Shown here: positions 1 through 7,498 of the stretch, in pieces
How the letters are laid out: every line of letters starts with the position of its first letter
Position numbering within the stretch: position 1 is the first letter of the stretch
Origin: Geodermatophilaceae bacterium
GTDB lineage: Bacteria; Actinomycetota; Actinomycetes; Mycobacteriales; Geodermatophilaceae
DNA length: 15,872 nucleotides
Direction: 5' to 3'
NCBI GenBank assembly: GCA_013696785.1
Contig: JACCXW010000387.1
Location: 1-15,872 of the forward strand
Program-made: the position numbers and the translations under genes
Notes under the pieces: model-generated
Seen by the model: the letters and a program-made list of their open reading frames with translations, nothing else
Database searches by the model: none
Told to the model about the DNA's origin: nothing

Positions 1-598
1 CCGCTCCGCCGTCGACCTCCCACGTCGTCGTACACACCGCGTCCAGGAACCAGCGGTCGTGGGTGACGACGAGCAGCGCGCCCGGGCGCCCGCCGAGGTA
101 CGTCGCGAGCCACGCCACCCCCTCGACGTCGAGGTGGTTGGTCGGCTCGTCGAGGACGAGCACGTCGGTCGGATGGACCAGCTCGGCGGCCAGGGCGACC
201 CTGCGCCGCTCGCCACCGGAGCGCTCGCCGAGGGTCGAGTCCAGCCCGATCCCGGCCAGGCCGAGGCCGTCGAGAACCTGACGTACGGCGCCGTCGCCGG
301 CCCACTCGTGCTCGGCCGCGAAGGCGCTGGGCGGCAGCACCGCCTGGCGCACCGTCGTCGTGGCCGCGAAGTCAACGGCCTGATCCAGTACGCCGATGCG
401 CAGCCCGCCGCGGTGGGTCACGCGGCCGGTGTCCGGTGCCTGCCTACCGGCCAGGACCGCGAGCAACGTGCTCTTCCCGCCACCGTTGACCCCGACGACC
501 CCGATCCGCTGGCCCTGGGCGAGCCCGAGGGACACCTCGTCCAGGACTGTCGTGGTCCCGAAACTCTTGCTCACCCGCTCGAGACTGACGATGTTCAT
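1..598 (-). CDS. ABC-F family ATP-binding protein, N-terminal part (cut by window edge)
   Basis: The frame reads from an ATG at 598 to the window edge without a stop, giving the first 199 residues. It holds one full nucleotide-binding domain: Walker A GVNGGGKST (36-44), signature SGGER (127-131), Walker B with DEPTNHLD (150-157) and the switch histidine in VVTHD (H180). DEPTNHLD is typical of ABC-F proteins, which are soluble twin-domain ATPases that act on the ribosome (translation factor or antibiotic-protection roles) and not transporters. The second domain and the linker that separates subfamilies lie outside the window, so Uup, EttA or resistance type cannot be decided. The start is 11 bases after the ispE stop, so the gene is probably the tail of the rpfB-ksgA-ispE operon. 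Family certain; subfamily open. Confidence 0.93.
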   Translation of the reverse strand, partial: MNIVSLERVSKSFGTTTVLDEVSLGLAQGQRIGVVGVNGGGKSTLLAVLAGRQAPDTGRVTHRGGLRIGVLDQAVDFAATTTVRQAVLPPSAFAAEHEWAGDGAVRQVLDGLGLAGIGLDSTLGERSGGERRRVALAAELVHPTDVLVLDEPTNHLDVEGVAWLATYLGGRPGALLVVTHDRWFLDAVCTTTWEVDGGA

Positions 599-609
599 GC
601 CGCCCGAGC

Positions 610-1557
610 TCATCCGGGTGCCGGCGACGCGGGAACCCGGCGCGCGCCGTGGACCGGCCCGTGCACGATCCGGACCGTGCGGCAGACGCCGGCGCCGGCC
701 AGCGCTGCCGCGAGCCGAACCGCGGCGCTGGCGGAGTCCACCAAGAAGGCGCAGGTGGGACCGGATCCGCTGACGAGGCCGGCATATGCGCCGAGATGCT
801 CGCCTTCGCGCAGGGTGGCCCGCAGCGCTGGACGCAGGGACAGTGCAGCCGGTTGCAGGTCGTTGCTGAGCGCCTTGGCGACCGCGCGTGAGTCGCGCAC
901 CCGCAGCCCGTTGATCAGTCGCTCCGGTGGCCGGGGCGGCACGGGCTGGTCGCCGCGCAACCGATCCAGTTCGGCGTACACCTCGGTGGTGGACAGTTGG
1001 CCCTCGGCCAGCGCGAGCACCCAGTGCCACTCCCCCGTCGCAAGTACCGGGGTGAGCAGTTCCCCGCGGCCGGTGCCCAGCGCCATCCCCCCGTGAAGCA
1101 GGAATGGGACGTCGCTGCCGAGCCGCCCGGCCAGCTCGAGCAGCGTCGCGCGGTTCAGCCCGGTCCCCCACAGCTCGTCGCAGGCCACCAGCGCGGCGGC
1201 GGCATCGGCGCTGCCCCCCGCCAGCCCCGCGGCCACCGGGATCTCCTTCACCAGTTCCAGGCTGGCATCGGCCGGTACGCCGGCGTACTCGGCCAGCAGT
1301 GCCGCCGCTTGCCAGGCAAGGTTGCCGGCGTCGAGGGGAACAAGGGTTGCCCCCTCCCCGCGCACAGAGAGGGACAGCCCGTCAGCAGGAGAGGCGGTGA
1401 GCTGGTCGTACATGGAGACGGCGAGGAACACGGTCATCAGCTCGTGGAAGCCGTCGGGACGTCGCGGGCCGATGGACAGGTACAGGTTGATCTTCGCCGG
1501 TACGCGGACGACGACCGACCGGCCAACCCCGTTCGACGGGTGCGCTCGCAGCGTCAC
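610..1557 (-). CDS. ispE: 4-diphosphocytidyl-2-C-methyl-D-erythritol kinase (GHMP kinase)
   Basis: IspE phosphorylates the 2-hydroxyl of CDP-methylerythritol with ATP in the cytosolic MEP pathway to isoprenoid precursors. The 315-residue product has the family marks: the N-terminal PAKINLYLSIG segment (20-30, with the conserved Lys22 and Asn24), DGFHEL (35-40), the GHMP glycine-rich ATP loop PVAAGLAGGSADAAA (107-121) and GSDVPF with the likely catalytic Asp149. A C-terminal SGSGPTCAF segment matches the last GHMP motif. Length is usual for actinobacterial IspE. The GTG start overlaps the ksgA stop in a GTGA four-base overlap, which supports this start and translational coupling. The following ABC-F start lies 11 bases after the stop. 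Confidence 0.97.
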   Translation of the reverse strand: MTLRAHPSNGVGRSVVVRVPAKINLYLSIGPRRPDGFHELMTVFLAVSMYDQLTASPADGLSLSVRGEGATLVPLDAGNLAWQAAALLAEYAGVPADASLELVKEIPVAAGLAGGSADAAAALVACDELWGTGLNRATLLELAGRLGSDVPFLLHGGMALGTGRGELLTPVLATGEWHWVLALAEGQLSTTEVYAELDRLRGDQPVPPRPPERLINGLRVRDSRAVAKALSNDLQPAALSLRPALRATLREGEHLGAYAGLVSGSGPTCAFLVDSASAAVRLAAALAGAGVCRTVRIVHGPVHGARRVPASPAPG

Positions 1558-2441
1558 GGCCCCATCCTGCCCGCGGCGCGGGCCAACGCCACAAACGCGG
1601 CAAGGTCCAGCGCCTCACCCCGCAACGAGGGATCGATACCGGCCGCGTGCAACACCGCCTCGGCCTGCGGCCCCGAGCCTGCCCACGCCGACAAGGCCGC
1701 CCGCAAGGTCTTGCGGCGGGTGGCGAATGCGGCGTCGATGATGGCGAAGGTCAGCGCTCGGTCGACACCTTCGGGGACCGGCCGGCGGCGCAGCGACACG
1801 AGTTCGGAATCCACGTTGGGCTCGGGCCAGAACACGTGCCGGCTGACGACCCCAGCGCGGCGGACCGCGCCGTACCAGGCCGCCTTGACCGAGGGGATCC
1901 CGTAGATCCGCGACCCTGGCACGGCTGCGAGCCGCTGTGCGACCTCGGCCTGCACCATCACCAGGACGTGGCGCAGGGACGGCAGCAGTTCGAGCAGGTG
2001 CAGCAGGACCGGTACGGCGACGTTGTAGGGCAAGTTCGCCACCAGAGCCGTCGGCGCCGGACCTGGCACATCCGCCAGCGCCAGGGCATCGGCCCGCACC
2101 ACGTGTAGCCGGGGTGCCAGCGCGGGAGCCAGGTCGGTGACCGTCTCGGGCAGTGCGCCCGCCAGTACGGCGTCCAGCTCGACGGCAACGACCCGTGCGC
2201 AGTACGGCAGCAGGCCCAGCGTCAACGAGCCGAGGCCGGGACCGACCTCCAGCACGACGTCATCGGCACTGAGGTCGGCCGTGCGCACGATCCGCCGCAC
2301 GGTGTTGGCGTCATGCACGAAGTTCTGCCCGCGGCTCTTGGTCGGGCGCAGCTCGAGCCTGCTGGCCAGGTCGCGGATCTGAGCAGGGCCTAGCAGGGAG
2401 CCATCATGATCGTGAGGCTGGACTGGGCGATTTCCGCTCAA
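1554..2441 (-). CDS. rsmA (ksgA): 16S rRNA (adenine1518-N6/adenine1519-N6)-dimethyltransferase
   Basis: KsgA/RsmA dimethylates two adjacent adenines in the 3' hairpin of 16S rRNA, using S-adenosylmethionine, late in small-subunit assembly. Visible motifs are GQNFVHD (38-44), the SAM motif EVGPGLGSLT (65-74), the acidic VELD (87-90) and the catalytic NLPYN (136-140). A C-terminal helical region ends with RRKTLRAALS. Length 295 is usual. The start shown is TTG with GAGG five bases upstream. The frame is open from the rpfB stop at 2478, but no ATG or GTG start exists upstream of the first conserved residues. Both the GAGG and the TTG lie inside a long inverted repeat (2404-2460), so expression may be held down by RNA structure. 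The stop overlaps ispE. Confidence 0.96.
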   Translation of the reverse strand: MSGNRPVQPHDHDGSLLGPAQIRDLASRLELRPTKSRGQNFVHDANTVRRIVRTADLSADDVVLEVGPGLGSLTLGLLPYCARVVAVELDAVLAGALPETVTDLAPALAPRLHVVRADALALADVPGPAPTALVANLPYNVAVPVLLHLLELLPSLRHVLVMVQAEVAQRLAAVPGSRIYGIPSVKAAWYGAVRRAGVVSRHVFWPEPNVDSELVSLRRRPVPEGVDRALTFAIIDAAFATRRKTLRAALSAWAGSGPQAEAVLHAAGIDPSLRGEALDLAAFVALARAAGRMGP

Positions 2442-2460
2442 TCCAGCCTCACGATCATGA
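2404..2460 (-). promoter_or_regulatory. Long hairpin covering the ksgA ribosome binding site and start
   Basis: A perfect 19-base arm (2404-2422) and its exact complement (2442-2460) are followed inward, after one mismatch, by six more pairs (2424-2429 with 2435-2440, one G-T), leaving a five-base loop. In the minus-strand transcript the 5' arm contains the ksgA Shine-Dalgarno GAGG, and the TTG start sits at the base of the inner stem. It begins 17 bases after the rpfB stop, and no T-run follows it. It could be an rpfB terminator or attenuator, or a translational gate on ksgA. The structure is seen; its role is inferred. Confidence 0.7.
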
Positions 2461-2477
2461 AACGACAGTGATCGGAT

Positions 2478-3632
2478 CTAGTCGTAGAGGTGGTACCCAC
2501 ACGCCGGCCACGGGCTGTCGCCACGGTCGGCGTACAGGTTCTCCGCGACCGCGATCTGCTGCTCGCGGGATGCCTGGTGCGGGTACTCGGCGTACTGCTG
2601 GCCGCCGTAGGCGTCCCAGGTGCCCTTGTCGAACTGCAGGCCGCCGTAGTAGCCGTTACCGGTGTTGATCGACCAGTTACCGCCGGACTCGCACTGCGCC
2701 AGCGCGTCCCAGTTCAAGCCGGTACTGCTGGGCGGCGGCGGGGCACCACCACCGCCACCTCCACCGCCGGCCGGTGGTGGAGGGGATGCCTGCGGTTGCG
2801 GGCGGACCTTGCTGCCGACCGCGACGACCTTGTCCACGGGAGCCTTGGTCACCTTTGTGGCAAGCGTCGTCCGGGCGGTCTCGACGCCGTCGGTCCGGGT
2901 GATCCGGATCGTGAGCACCTGCGCGCCGTCGGCACCTTCCTCGATGACCTCGCTCTCCCCCTCGAAGAGCGTGTCGTCCGCGCGCTCGACGACCTTGCGG
3001 GCGATCGGCCGGGTCTCTTGCACCTCCTGGTAGCGGATCCGGGTGATCGTGAGTTTCATCCCGGACAGGAGCGGCTGGTCGCCGTACATCGAGGTGCGGT
3101 CCGTGGCGGCGAGGGTGATGTTCTGCTCGTCCAGAAGGGCACTGACGTGCGGCGCCGTGGTGACTACGGACAGCGCCTTGCCGTCGACGAAGATGCCGAC
3201 CTGCTTGGGCAGCCGCAGCACCAGCGCGAGGCCCTCGAGCGGAAGCCGCTCAGATCGCGAGGCCGAGACGTAGATGTCGTCCTGCCGGTAGCCGAGCTGG
3301 TCGAGGGCGTCGTCCACCGAGCGGGCGGTCACCCAGATCTCGCGCTGCGCACCGTCGACGGTCAGCGTGAGCAGGCGGCCGCGGTTGAGCACGATCTCGC
3401 CACCGTCGCTGATCGCCGAGTCGGCGCTCGGGGCGAGGGTGTCGTGGTCACCGACGGACACGTCGGCGTCGACCAGTACGTCGGCCACCGAGCCGGCGCG
3501 GGTGCTCACGCTGGTGGCGGTGCCGTCGACGGTGAGCGTGACGGTCTTGCTGAAGGAGGCCCAGGCGACGGAGCCCGCGACCAGCCCTGCCAGCACGATG
3601 CTGAAGAGGGCGAGTTGGAAAGAACGGCGCAC
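2478..3632 (-). CDS. rpfB: Resuscitation-promoting factor RpfB (cell wall lytic transglycosylase)
   Basis: Rpf proteins are secreted or membrane-tethered muralytic enzymes that help dormant actinobacteria resume growth. This 384-residue protein has an N-terminal membrane segment (about 5-26), three DUF348 modules (about 28-68, 84-125 and 140-185), a G5 domain (about 200-277), a Pro/Gly linker with eight consecutive glycines (about 283-302) and a C-terminal Rpf domain (about 305-384). The Rpf domain holds WDALAQCESGGNW with the likely catalytic Glu315 and the cysteine pair Cys314/Cys378. The domain order is that of Mtb RpfB. The start is GTG with GGAG about seven bases upstream. It is the first gene after a 169-base gap and probably has its own promoter, running on into ksgA and ispE. 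Confidence 0.97.
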   Translation of the reverse strand: MRRSFQLALFSIVLAGLVAGSVAWASFSKTVTLTVDGTATSVSTRAGSVADVLVDADVSVGDHDTLAPSADSAISDGGEIVLNRGRLLTLTVDGAQREIWVTARSVDDALDQLGYRQDDIYVSASRSERLPLEGLALVLRLPKQVGIFVDGKALSVVTTAPHVSALLDEQNITLAATDRTSMYGDQPLLSGMKLTITRIRYQEVQETRPIARKVVERADDTLFEGESEVIEEGADGAQVLTIRITRTDGVETARTTLATKVTKAPVDKVVAVGSKVRPQPQASPPPPAGGGGGGGGAPPPPSSTGLNWDALAQCESGGNWSINTGNGYYGGLQFDKGTWDAYGGQQYAEYPHQASREQQIAVAENLYADRGDSPWPACGYHLYD

Positions 3633-3801
3633 AACACTCCGAACGTCGGTTCGTCCGGGCAGGGGACGGACGACGGCGCAGACTCGCGCCGACCTCGGTG
3701 CACTGCAGGTGTTATCACCGCAGCGCGGGGCTTCCCCACCCCGGCTGTTTCGTCACGGGACGATAACGGAGAAGTCAGGCGCTGGCTAACCGGCGGCCCG
3801 A
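3633..3801 (-). promoter_or_regulatory. rpfB upstream region (probable promoter and structured leader)
   Basis: This gap of 169 bases between the membrane-protein stop and the rpfB start contains no coding frame I can support. It holds a GC hairpin (3726-3730 with 3739-3743, or 3727-3730 with 3734-3737), a seven-base inverted repeat nearer the gene (TCGTCCG 3651-3657 with CGGACGA 3667-3673) and a GTGATAACAC stretch on the minus strand. rpf genes are often tightly controlled, some by cyclic-di-AMP riboswitches. I do not see the conserved riboswitch blocks and make no such call. No -35/-10 pair is clear. Confidence 0.4.
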
Positions 3802-4707
3802 TTACGAGCGCACATCAGCCCGTTGTTGCACCGGGCGCAGCCAACCCGGAACGAAAGCGGCGACGAGCAGCCCGGCGAGCAGGGCGGCCAGTCCGACCCC
3901 GATCAAGCCGATGCTGACGAGGTCGGAGTCCACGCAGCTTCCGGTCACCGCCAGGCCTGTGACCAGCGCGTATCCACCCAGCGGAAGCAGCATAAGGACG
4001 CTCGCGGCCGCCACGGACGCATGCGCGCTGGCGCTGCGCAATGCCTCGTCGACGGGCACGTCATCGGGTTCTGCGGCCAGGGGCGCCCGCACGATTCGCA
4101 GCAGCAGCGTGACTTCACTCACCAGCCAGGCCGTGGCAGCCAGAACGAGCAGGATGACGGCGTACTCGCTGATCTGTCCGGCGCCAACGAGTTCTGCACC
4201 ACCGGCGGGGCAGCGCAGCAACAATCCGGCTGTTCCGTCGCTGGTCGGCACACTGACGACGAGGGCCACCACCCCGGCCGCGATCGCGAGCAACGCCGTG
4301 CCACGCATCGACCAGGCCAGCCCCGGCTGGATGTAGTCGGCGAGCTTGCCCGAGTGCCCGCGGCGGACCGCCCAGCTCGGACGCGGCCGGGTCAGCTCAC
4401 CGGCGAGGACACCCAGCAGATATCCGAGACCGAGCGCCAGCGGCCACAGGAACACCGAGCGGGTGCCGACTCTGAAGGCCAGCAGGACGATGATCAGCAG
4501 ACCGACACCGAGACCAACGGTGCGTACGACGCGGGCGCGCGCCGGCCACCGGCTCAGCGTGCGCTCGGCCGGCAGGGTCAGTACGACGAAACCGAGCGTT
4601 CCCACGTTGACCAGTCGACGCAGGCCCGCGTGCCGCCACAGTCGCCACTGCAGGAGCGCCGGGACGACCAGGACGGCCAGCAGCAAGAACACCAGTACCC
4701 GTCCCAT
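3802..4707 (-). CDS. Integral membrane protein of unknown function, about eight helices
   Basis: I do not recognise this family. The 301-residue product is hydrophobic, with likely membrane segments near 2-19, 33-48, 61-79, 83-102, 134-153, 180-203, 230-254 and 263-286. Arg/Lys-rich loops at about 49-60 and 105-121 fit a cytoplasmic N-terminus. The only two cysteines, Cys166 and Cys258, then fall in two outward loops (5-6 and 7-8) and could form a disulfide. No enzyme motif or transporter signature is visible. The frame extends to a GTG at 4716, but AGGG lies eight bases before the ATG at 4707, so I prefer that start. It sits between tatD and rpfB, which are neighbours in the mycobacterial order I know. 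Real gene likely; function unknown. Confidence 0.8.
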   Translation of the reverse strand: MGRVLVFLLLAVLVVPALLQWRLWRHAGLRRLVNVGTLGFVVLTLPAERTLSRWPARARVVRTVGLGVGLLIIVLLAFRVGTRSVFLWPLALGLGYLLGVLAGELTRPRPSWAVRRGHSGKLADYIQPGLAWSMRGTALLAIAAGVVALVVSVPTSDGTAGLLLRCPAGGAELVGAGQISEYAVILLVLAATAWLVSEVTLLLRIVRAPLAAEPDDVPVDEALRSASAHASVAAASVLMLLPLGGYALVTGLAVTGSCVDSDLVSIGLIGVGLAALLAGLLVAAFVPGWLRPVQQRADVRS

Positions 4708-4810
4708 GGTCACCACCCTGCTCGACGCGGTTCGCCCTCATCTTGCCCCGCCGCGGGCATCCTCGCCGCTGCCGGGCGAACACAGTCCGGCGACTCTGCT
4801 GGGCGAACGG
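4708..4810 (-). promoter_or_regulatory. Gap upstream of the membrane-protein gene with repeated GTTCGCCC
   Basis: The 103-base gap holds GGGCGAAC at 4774-4781 and 4801-4808, each within a 13-base direct repeat (one mismatch, period 27). The same octamer occurs inverted at 4730-4737, close to the ribosome binding site of the membrane-protein gene. Such an arrangement could be an operator, or the 4730/4774 pair could form a hairpin in the transcript. No clear -10 box is visible. Confidence 0.35.
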
Positions 4811-5689
4811 TCAGTCGAACAGGCGACTGCCTGTCGCAGCCACGGCCGCGCAGAGCTCCTCGAGGTCGACGTCCTTGATTTCGGCGAGCGCCCGCAGCGT
4901 CAGCGGAACGAGGTACGGCGCGTTGGGCCGGCCCCGGTAGGGCATCGGCGTCAGGAACGGCGCGTCGGTCTCCACCAGGACGAGGTCCAGCGGGGCGAGC
5001 CGTGCCGCGGCTCGCAGCCCCTCGGCGTTCTTGAACGTCAGCGTGCCCGCGAAGCTCATGACGTAGCCGCGCTCTACACAGACCCGCGCCATCTCGGCGT
5101 CCCCGGAGAAGCAATGGAACACCGTGCGCTCGGGAGCGCCTTCCTCCGCCAGCACCCGCAGTACGTCGGCGTGCGCGTCGCGGTCGTGGATCACCAGCGC
5201 CTTGCCGTGCCGCTTGGCCATGTCGATGTGCGCCCGGAATGACGCCTCCTGTACGGCGTACCCGTCCGGGCCGGTGCGGAAGCGGTCCAGCCCCGTCTCA
5301 CCGATCCCCCGCACGCTCGGCAACGCCGCCAGCTCGTCGATCGCCTCGAGGGCATCGGGACCGGCACCACCGCGGCCGGCCTCGTTGGGGTGGATCGCCA
5401 CCGTGGCCACAACGGCGTCGTACGTGTACGCCTGCGCGACCGACCAGCGCGAGGACGGCACGTCGGTGCCGACCTGCACCACTCTGGTGATGCCGACGGC
5501 GGCTGCCTCGTCGAGGATCTGCCGCACCGGGGCACCCATGATGTCCATGTGGCAGTGGCTGTCCAGCGCCGGGACTGTCAGCGGGTCAGGCGCCGGCGGC
5601 GGGTCACCCAACCGCTGATTCCGCAGTGCCCGTGGCGGCGGGTCACTCTGCTGCGGCGGACTCAAGACGCTCCAGCTCGGTATCCACAA
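4811..5689 (-). CDS. tatD: TatD family metal-dependent deoxyribonuclease
   Basis: TatD proteins are TIM-barrel amidohydrolase-fold nucleases, implicated in DNA repair and degradation. The metal ligands are present: HxH in DSHCHMD (His45, His47), Glu131 in GIGETGLD, His168 in VIHDRDAH, His192 in FHCFSG and Asp242 in VETDAPFL, followed by the typical YRGRPNAPYLV. The open frame of 292 residues starts at TTG 5689 and overlaps the metG end by 47 bases, but that TTG has no clear ribosome binding site. An in-frame TTG at 5665 follows GGAG, and another TTG lies at 5611. The conserved fold begins only near residue 38, so the exact start is uncertain. Overlap with metG implies co-transcription. Confidence 0.94.
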   Translation of the reverse strand: MWIPSWSVLSPPQQSDPPPRALRNQRLGDPPPAPDPLTVPALDSHCHMDIMGAPVRQILDEAAAVGITRVVQVGTDVPSSRWSVAQAYTYDAVVATVAIHPNEAGRGGAGPDALEAIDELAALPSVRGIGETGLDRFRTGPDGYAVQEASFRAHIDMAKRHGKALVIHDRDAHADVLRVLAEEGAPERTVFHCFSGDAEMARVCVERGYVMSFAGTLTFKNAEGLRAAARLAPLDLVLVETDAPFLTPMPYRGRPNAPYLVPLTLRALAEIKDVDLEELCAAVAATGSRLFD

Positions 5690-7442
5690 TGGAAGGATCC
5701 AGCTTCTTGAAAACCGGCGTCGGTGGAGTCAACGGCCGCCCCTCGGGCAGGGGCGTGGACTGCCACGTCGCCTGCTCGCCGCCGTACTCACCCATGATCA
5801 CGCTGTACGGCGTGCCTCCGTCGAGGTCCTCGACCTCGCGCAATGCCGGCATCGCCGACCAGGTCCCTGTCCCGCCGAGCAGTTCATGTACCTGCTGCGC
5901 CGAGTGCGGCAAGAACGGTGTGAGCAGCGCCTTGCAGTCGTCGACGACCTGCAGCGCGACGTGCAGCACGGTGTCGCGCCGGGCCGGCTCGTCCGAGAGC
6001 TTCCACGGTGCCTGGTCGGACAGGTACCGGTTGGCGTCGGCGACGACCTTCATGGCCTCGCGAACCGCCTCCTTCTGGCGGGATCGGCCGAGCAGGTCAC
6101 CCACCGGCCCGAACGCGGCGGACGACCGGCTGAGCAGCGCCTGGTCGACACCTGACAACGCACCGCACCGGGGAATCGCTCCGACGTTCTTGGCCGCCAT
6201 CGAGATCGACCGGTTGACCAGGTTGCCCCAGCCGGCAACCAGCTCGTCGTTGTTCCGGCGCAGGAACTCCGCCCACGTGAAGTCGGTGTCAGACGTCTCC
6301 GGCCCGGCCACGGCGAGGTAGTAGCGCAGGGCATCGGGGTCGTAGCGCGACAGGAAATCGCGAACCAGAATCCCGACTCCGCGCGAGGAGGAGAACTTCT
6401 TGGCCTCCATCGTGAGGAACTCGCTGGAGACGACCTCGTGCGGCAGGTGCAGCTTGCCGAGCGGTCCCGGTGTGCCGCCGCGCGCCCCGTCGCCGTTGTA
6501 GCCGGTCAGTTGCGCCGGCCAGATCTCGGCGTGGAAGACGATGTTGTCCTTACCCATGAAGTAGTAACCGCGGGCATCCTCGGCCTGCCAGAACGGCCGC
6601 CAGGCCTCCGGGTCACCGGTCCGCCGGGCCCATTCGATCGACGCCGACAGGTAGCCGACGACCGCGTCGAACCACACGTAGATCCGCTTGTCCGGCCGGT
6701 CCCGCCAGCCGTCGAGCGGCACGGGAACGCCCCAGTCCAGGTCGCGGGTGTACGAGCGGGGCTTGACGTCCTCGAGCAGGTTTAGCGCGAACCGCAGCAC
6801 GTTCGGCCGCCAGTTGGTCCGGGTTGCCAGCCAGGCCGACAGCGTGTCGACGAACGCGGGCAGGTCGAGGAAGTAGTGCTCACCCTCCACGAAGATCGGC
6901 GTCTCGCCGTTGATCCGGCTGCGCGGCTCGATCAGGTCGATCGGGTCCAACTGGTTGCCGCAATTGTCGCACTGGTCGCCGCGAGCATGCGGAAACGCGC
7001 AGATCGGGCAGATTCCCTCGATGTAGCGGTCGGGCAGCGTCCGGCCGGTGGTCGGGCTGATCGCACCCATCGTCGTCTTCGGGAAGATGTAGCCGTTCTC
7101 GTGCAGGGTCGTAAAGATGTCCTGCGAGACCTTGTGGTGATTGCGCGTCGTGGTCCGGGTGAAAAGGTCGTAGGAGAGCCCGAGGGAGACCAGGTCCTCC
7201 TCGATGATCCGGTTGTAGCGATCGGCGAGTTCCTTGGGCGAGACACCCTCCTGCTCGGCGGCGACCAGGATCGGCGTCCCGTGCTCGTCCGTGCCCGACA
7301 CCATCAGCACCTCGTTGCCCGCCATCCGCTGGTAGCGGCTGAACACGTCGGAGGGGACGCCGAAGCCGGCGACGTGCCCGATGTGCCGCGGACCGCTGGC
7401 GTACGGCCAGGCGACAGCAGTCAAGATGTGCCGAGAACTCAT
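5643..7442 (-). CDS. metG: Methionyl-tRNA synthetase (zinc-containing type)
   Basis: This class I synthetase charges tRNA(Met) with methionine. In the 599-residue product, HIGH is at 20-23, a zinc knuckle uses Cys145, Cys148, Cys158 and Cys161, and GKDNIVFH is at 297-304. The KMSKS loop is the variant KFSSS (349-353) followed by Arg354. An anticodon-binding helical domain follows (about 375 onward); no tRNA-binding C-terminal fold is evident. The four-cysteine knuckle and KFSSS loop mark the form I associate with Streptomyces and eukaryotic or archaeal-like enzymes, not the zinc-free mycobacterial one. The ATG has no Shine-Dalgarno, but TAGGCT ends six bases upstream, so the message is probably leaderless. 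It is followed by, and overlaps, tatD. Confidence 0.97.
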   Translation of the reverse strand: MSSRHILTAVAWPYASGPRHIGHVAGFGVPSDVFSRYQRMAGNEVLMVSGTDEHGTPILVAAEQEGVSPKELADRYNRIIEEDLVSLGLSYDLFTRTTTRNHHKVSQDIFTTLHENGYIFPKTTMGAISPTTGRTLPDRYIEGICPICAFPHARGDQCDNCGNQLDPIDLIEPRSRINGETPIFVEGEHYFLDLPAFVDTLSAWLATRTNWRPNVLRFALNLLEDVKPRSYTRDLDWGVPVPLDGWRDRPDKRIYVWFDAVVGYLSASIEWARRTGDPEAWRPFWQAEDARGYYFMGKDNIVFHAEIWPAQLTGYNGDGARGGTPGPLGKLHLPHEVVSSEFLTMEAKKFSSSRGVGILVRDFLSRYDPDALRYYLAVAGPETSDTDFTWAEFLRRNNDELVAGWGNLVNRSISMAAKNVGAIPRCGALSGVDQALLSRSSAAFGPVGDLLGRSRQKEAVREAMKVVADANRYLSDQAPWKLSDEPARRDTVLHVALQVVDDCKALLTPFLPHSAQQVHELLGGTGTWSAMPALREVEDLDGGTPYSVIMGEYGGEQATWQSTPLPEGRPLTPPTPVFKKLDPSIVDTELERLESAAAE

Positions 7443-7448
7443 GCAGCA

Positions 7449-7454
7449 AGCCTA
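7449..7454 (-). promoter_or_regulatory. -10 box of metG, leaderless start
   Basis: TAGGCT on the minus strand is separated from the metG ATG by six bases, which would put the transcription start at the A of the start codon. Actinobacterial TAnnnT boxes at this distance typify leaderless genes. No ribosome binding site precedes the ATG, and no -35 is clear. The ten bases TCACTAGGCT recur exactly upstream of corA. Confidence 0.6.
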
Positions 7455-7498
7455 GTGAGCGCCCGCATCGGCATTACGGGTTCGGCGACGGGTGCGGC

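Noticed and set aside
59..1096. Long plus-strand open frame over the ABC-F and ispE genes
   Set aside because: It is the antisense of two genes with clear motifs, its translation is Arg/Gly/Ala/Pro-rich without any domain, and high-GC DNA commonly gives such frames.
3633..3801. Cyclic-di-AMP (ydaO) riboswitch upstream of rpfB
   Set aside because: Some rpf genes have one, but I could not find its conserved blocks; only generic GC hairpins are present.
2490..3917. 475-codon plus-strand open frame opposite rpfB
   Set aside because: It spans the coding region and the upstream gap of rpfB on the other strand; no domain is visible, and rpfB has five recognisable domains.
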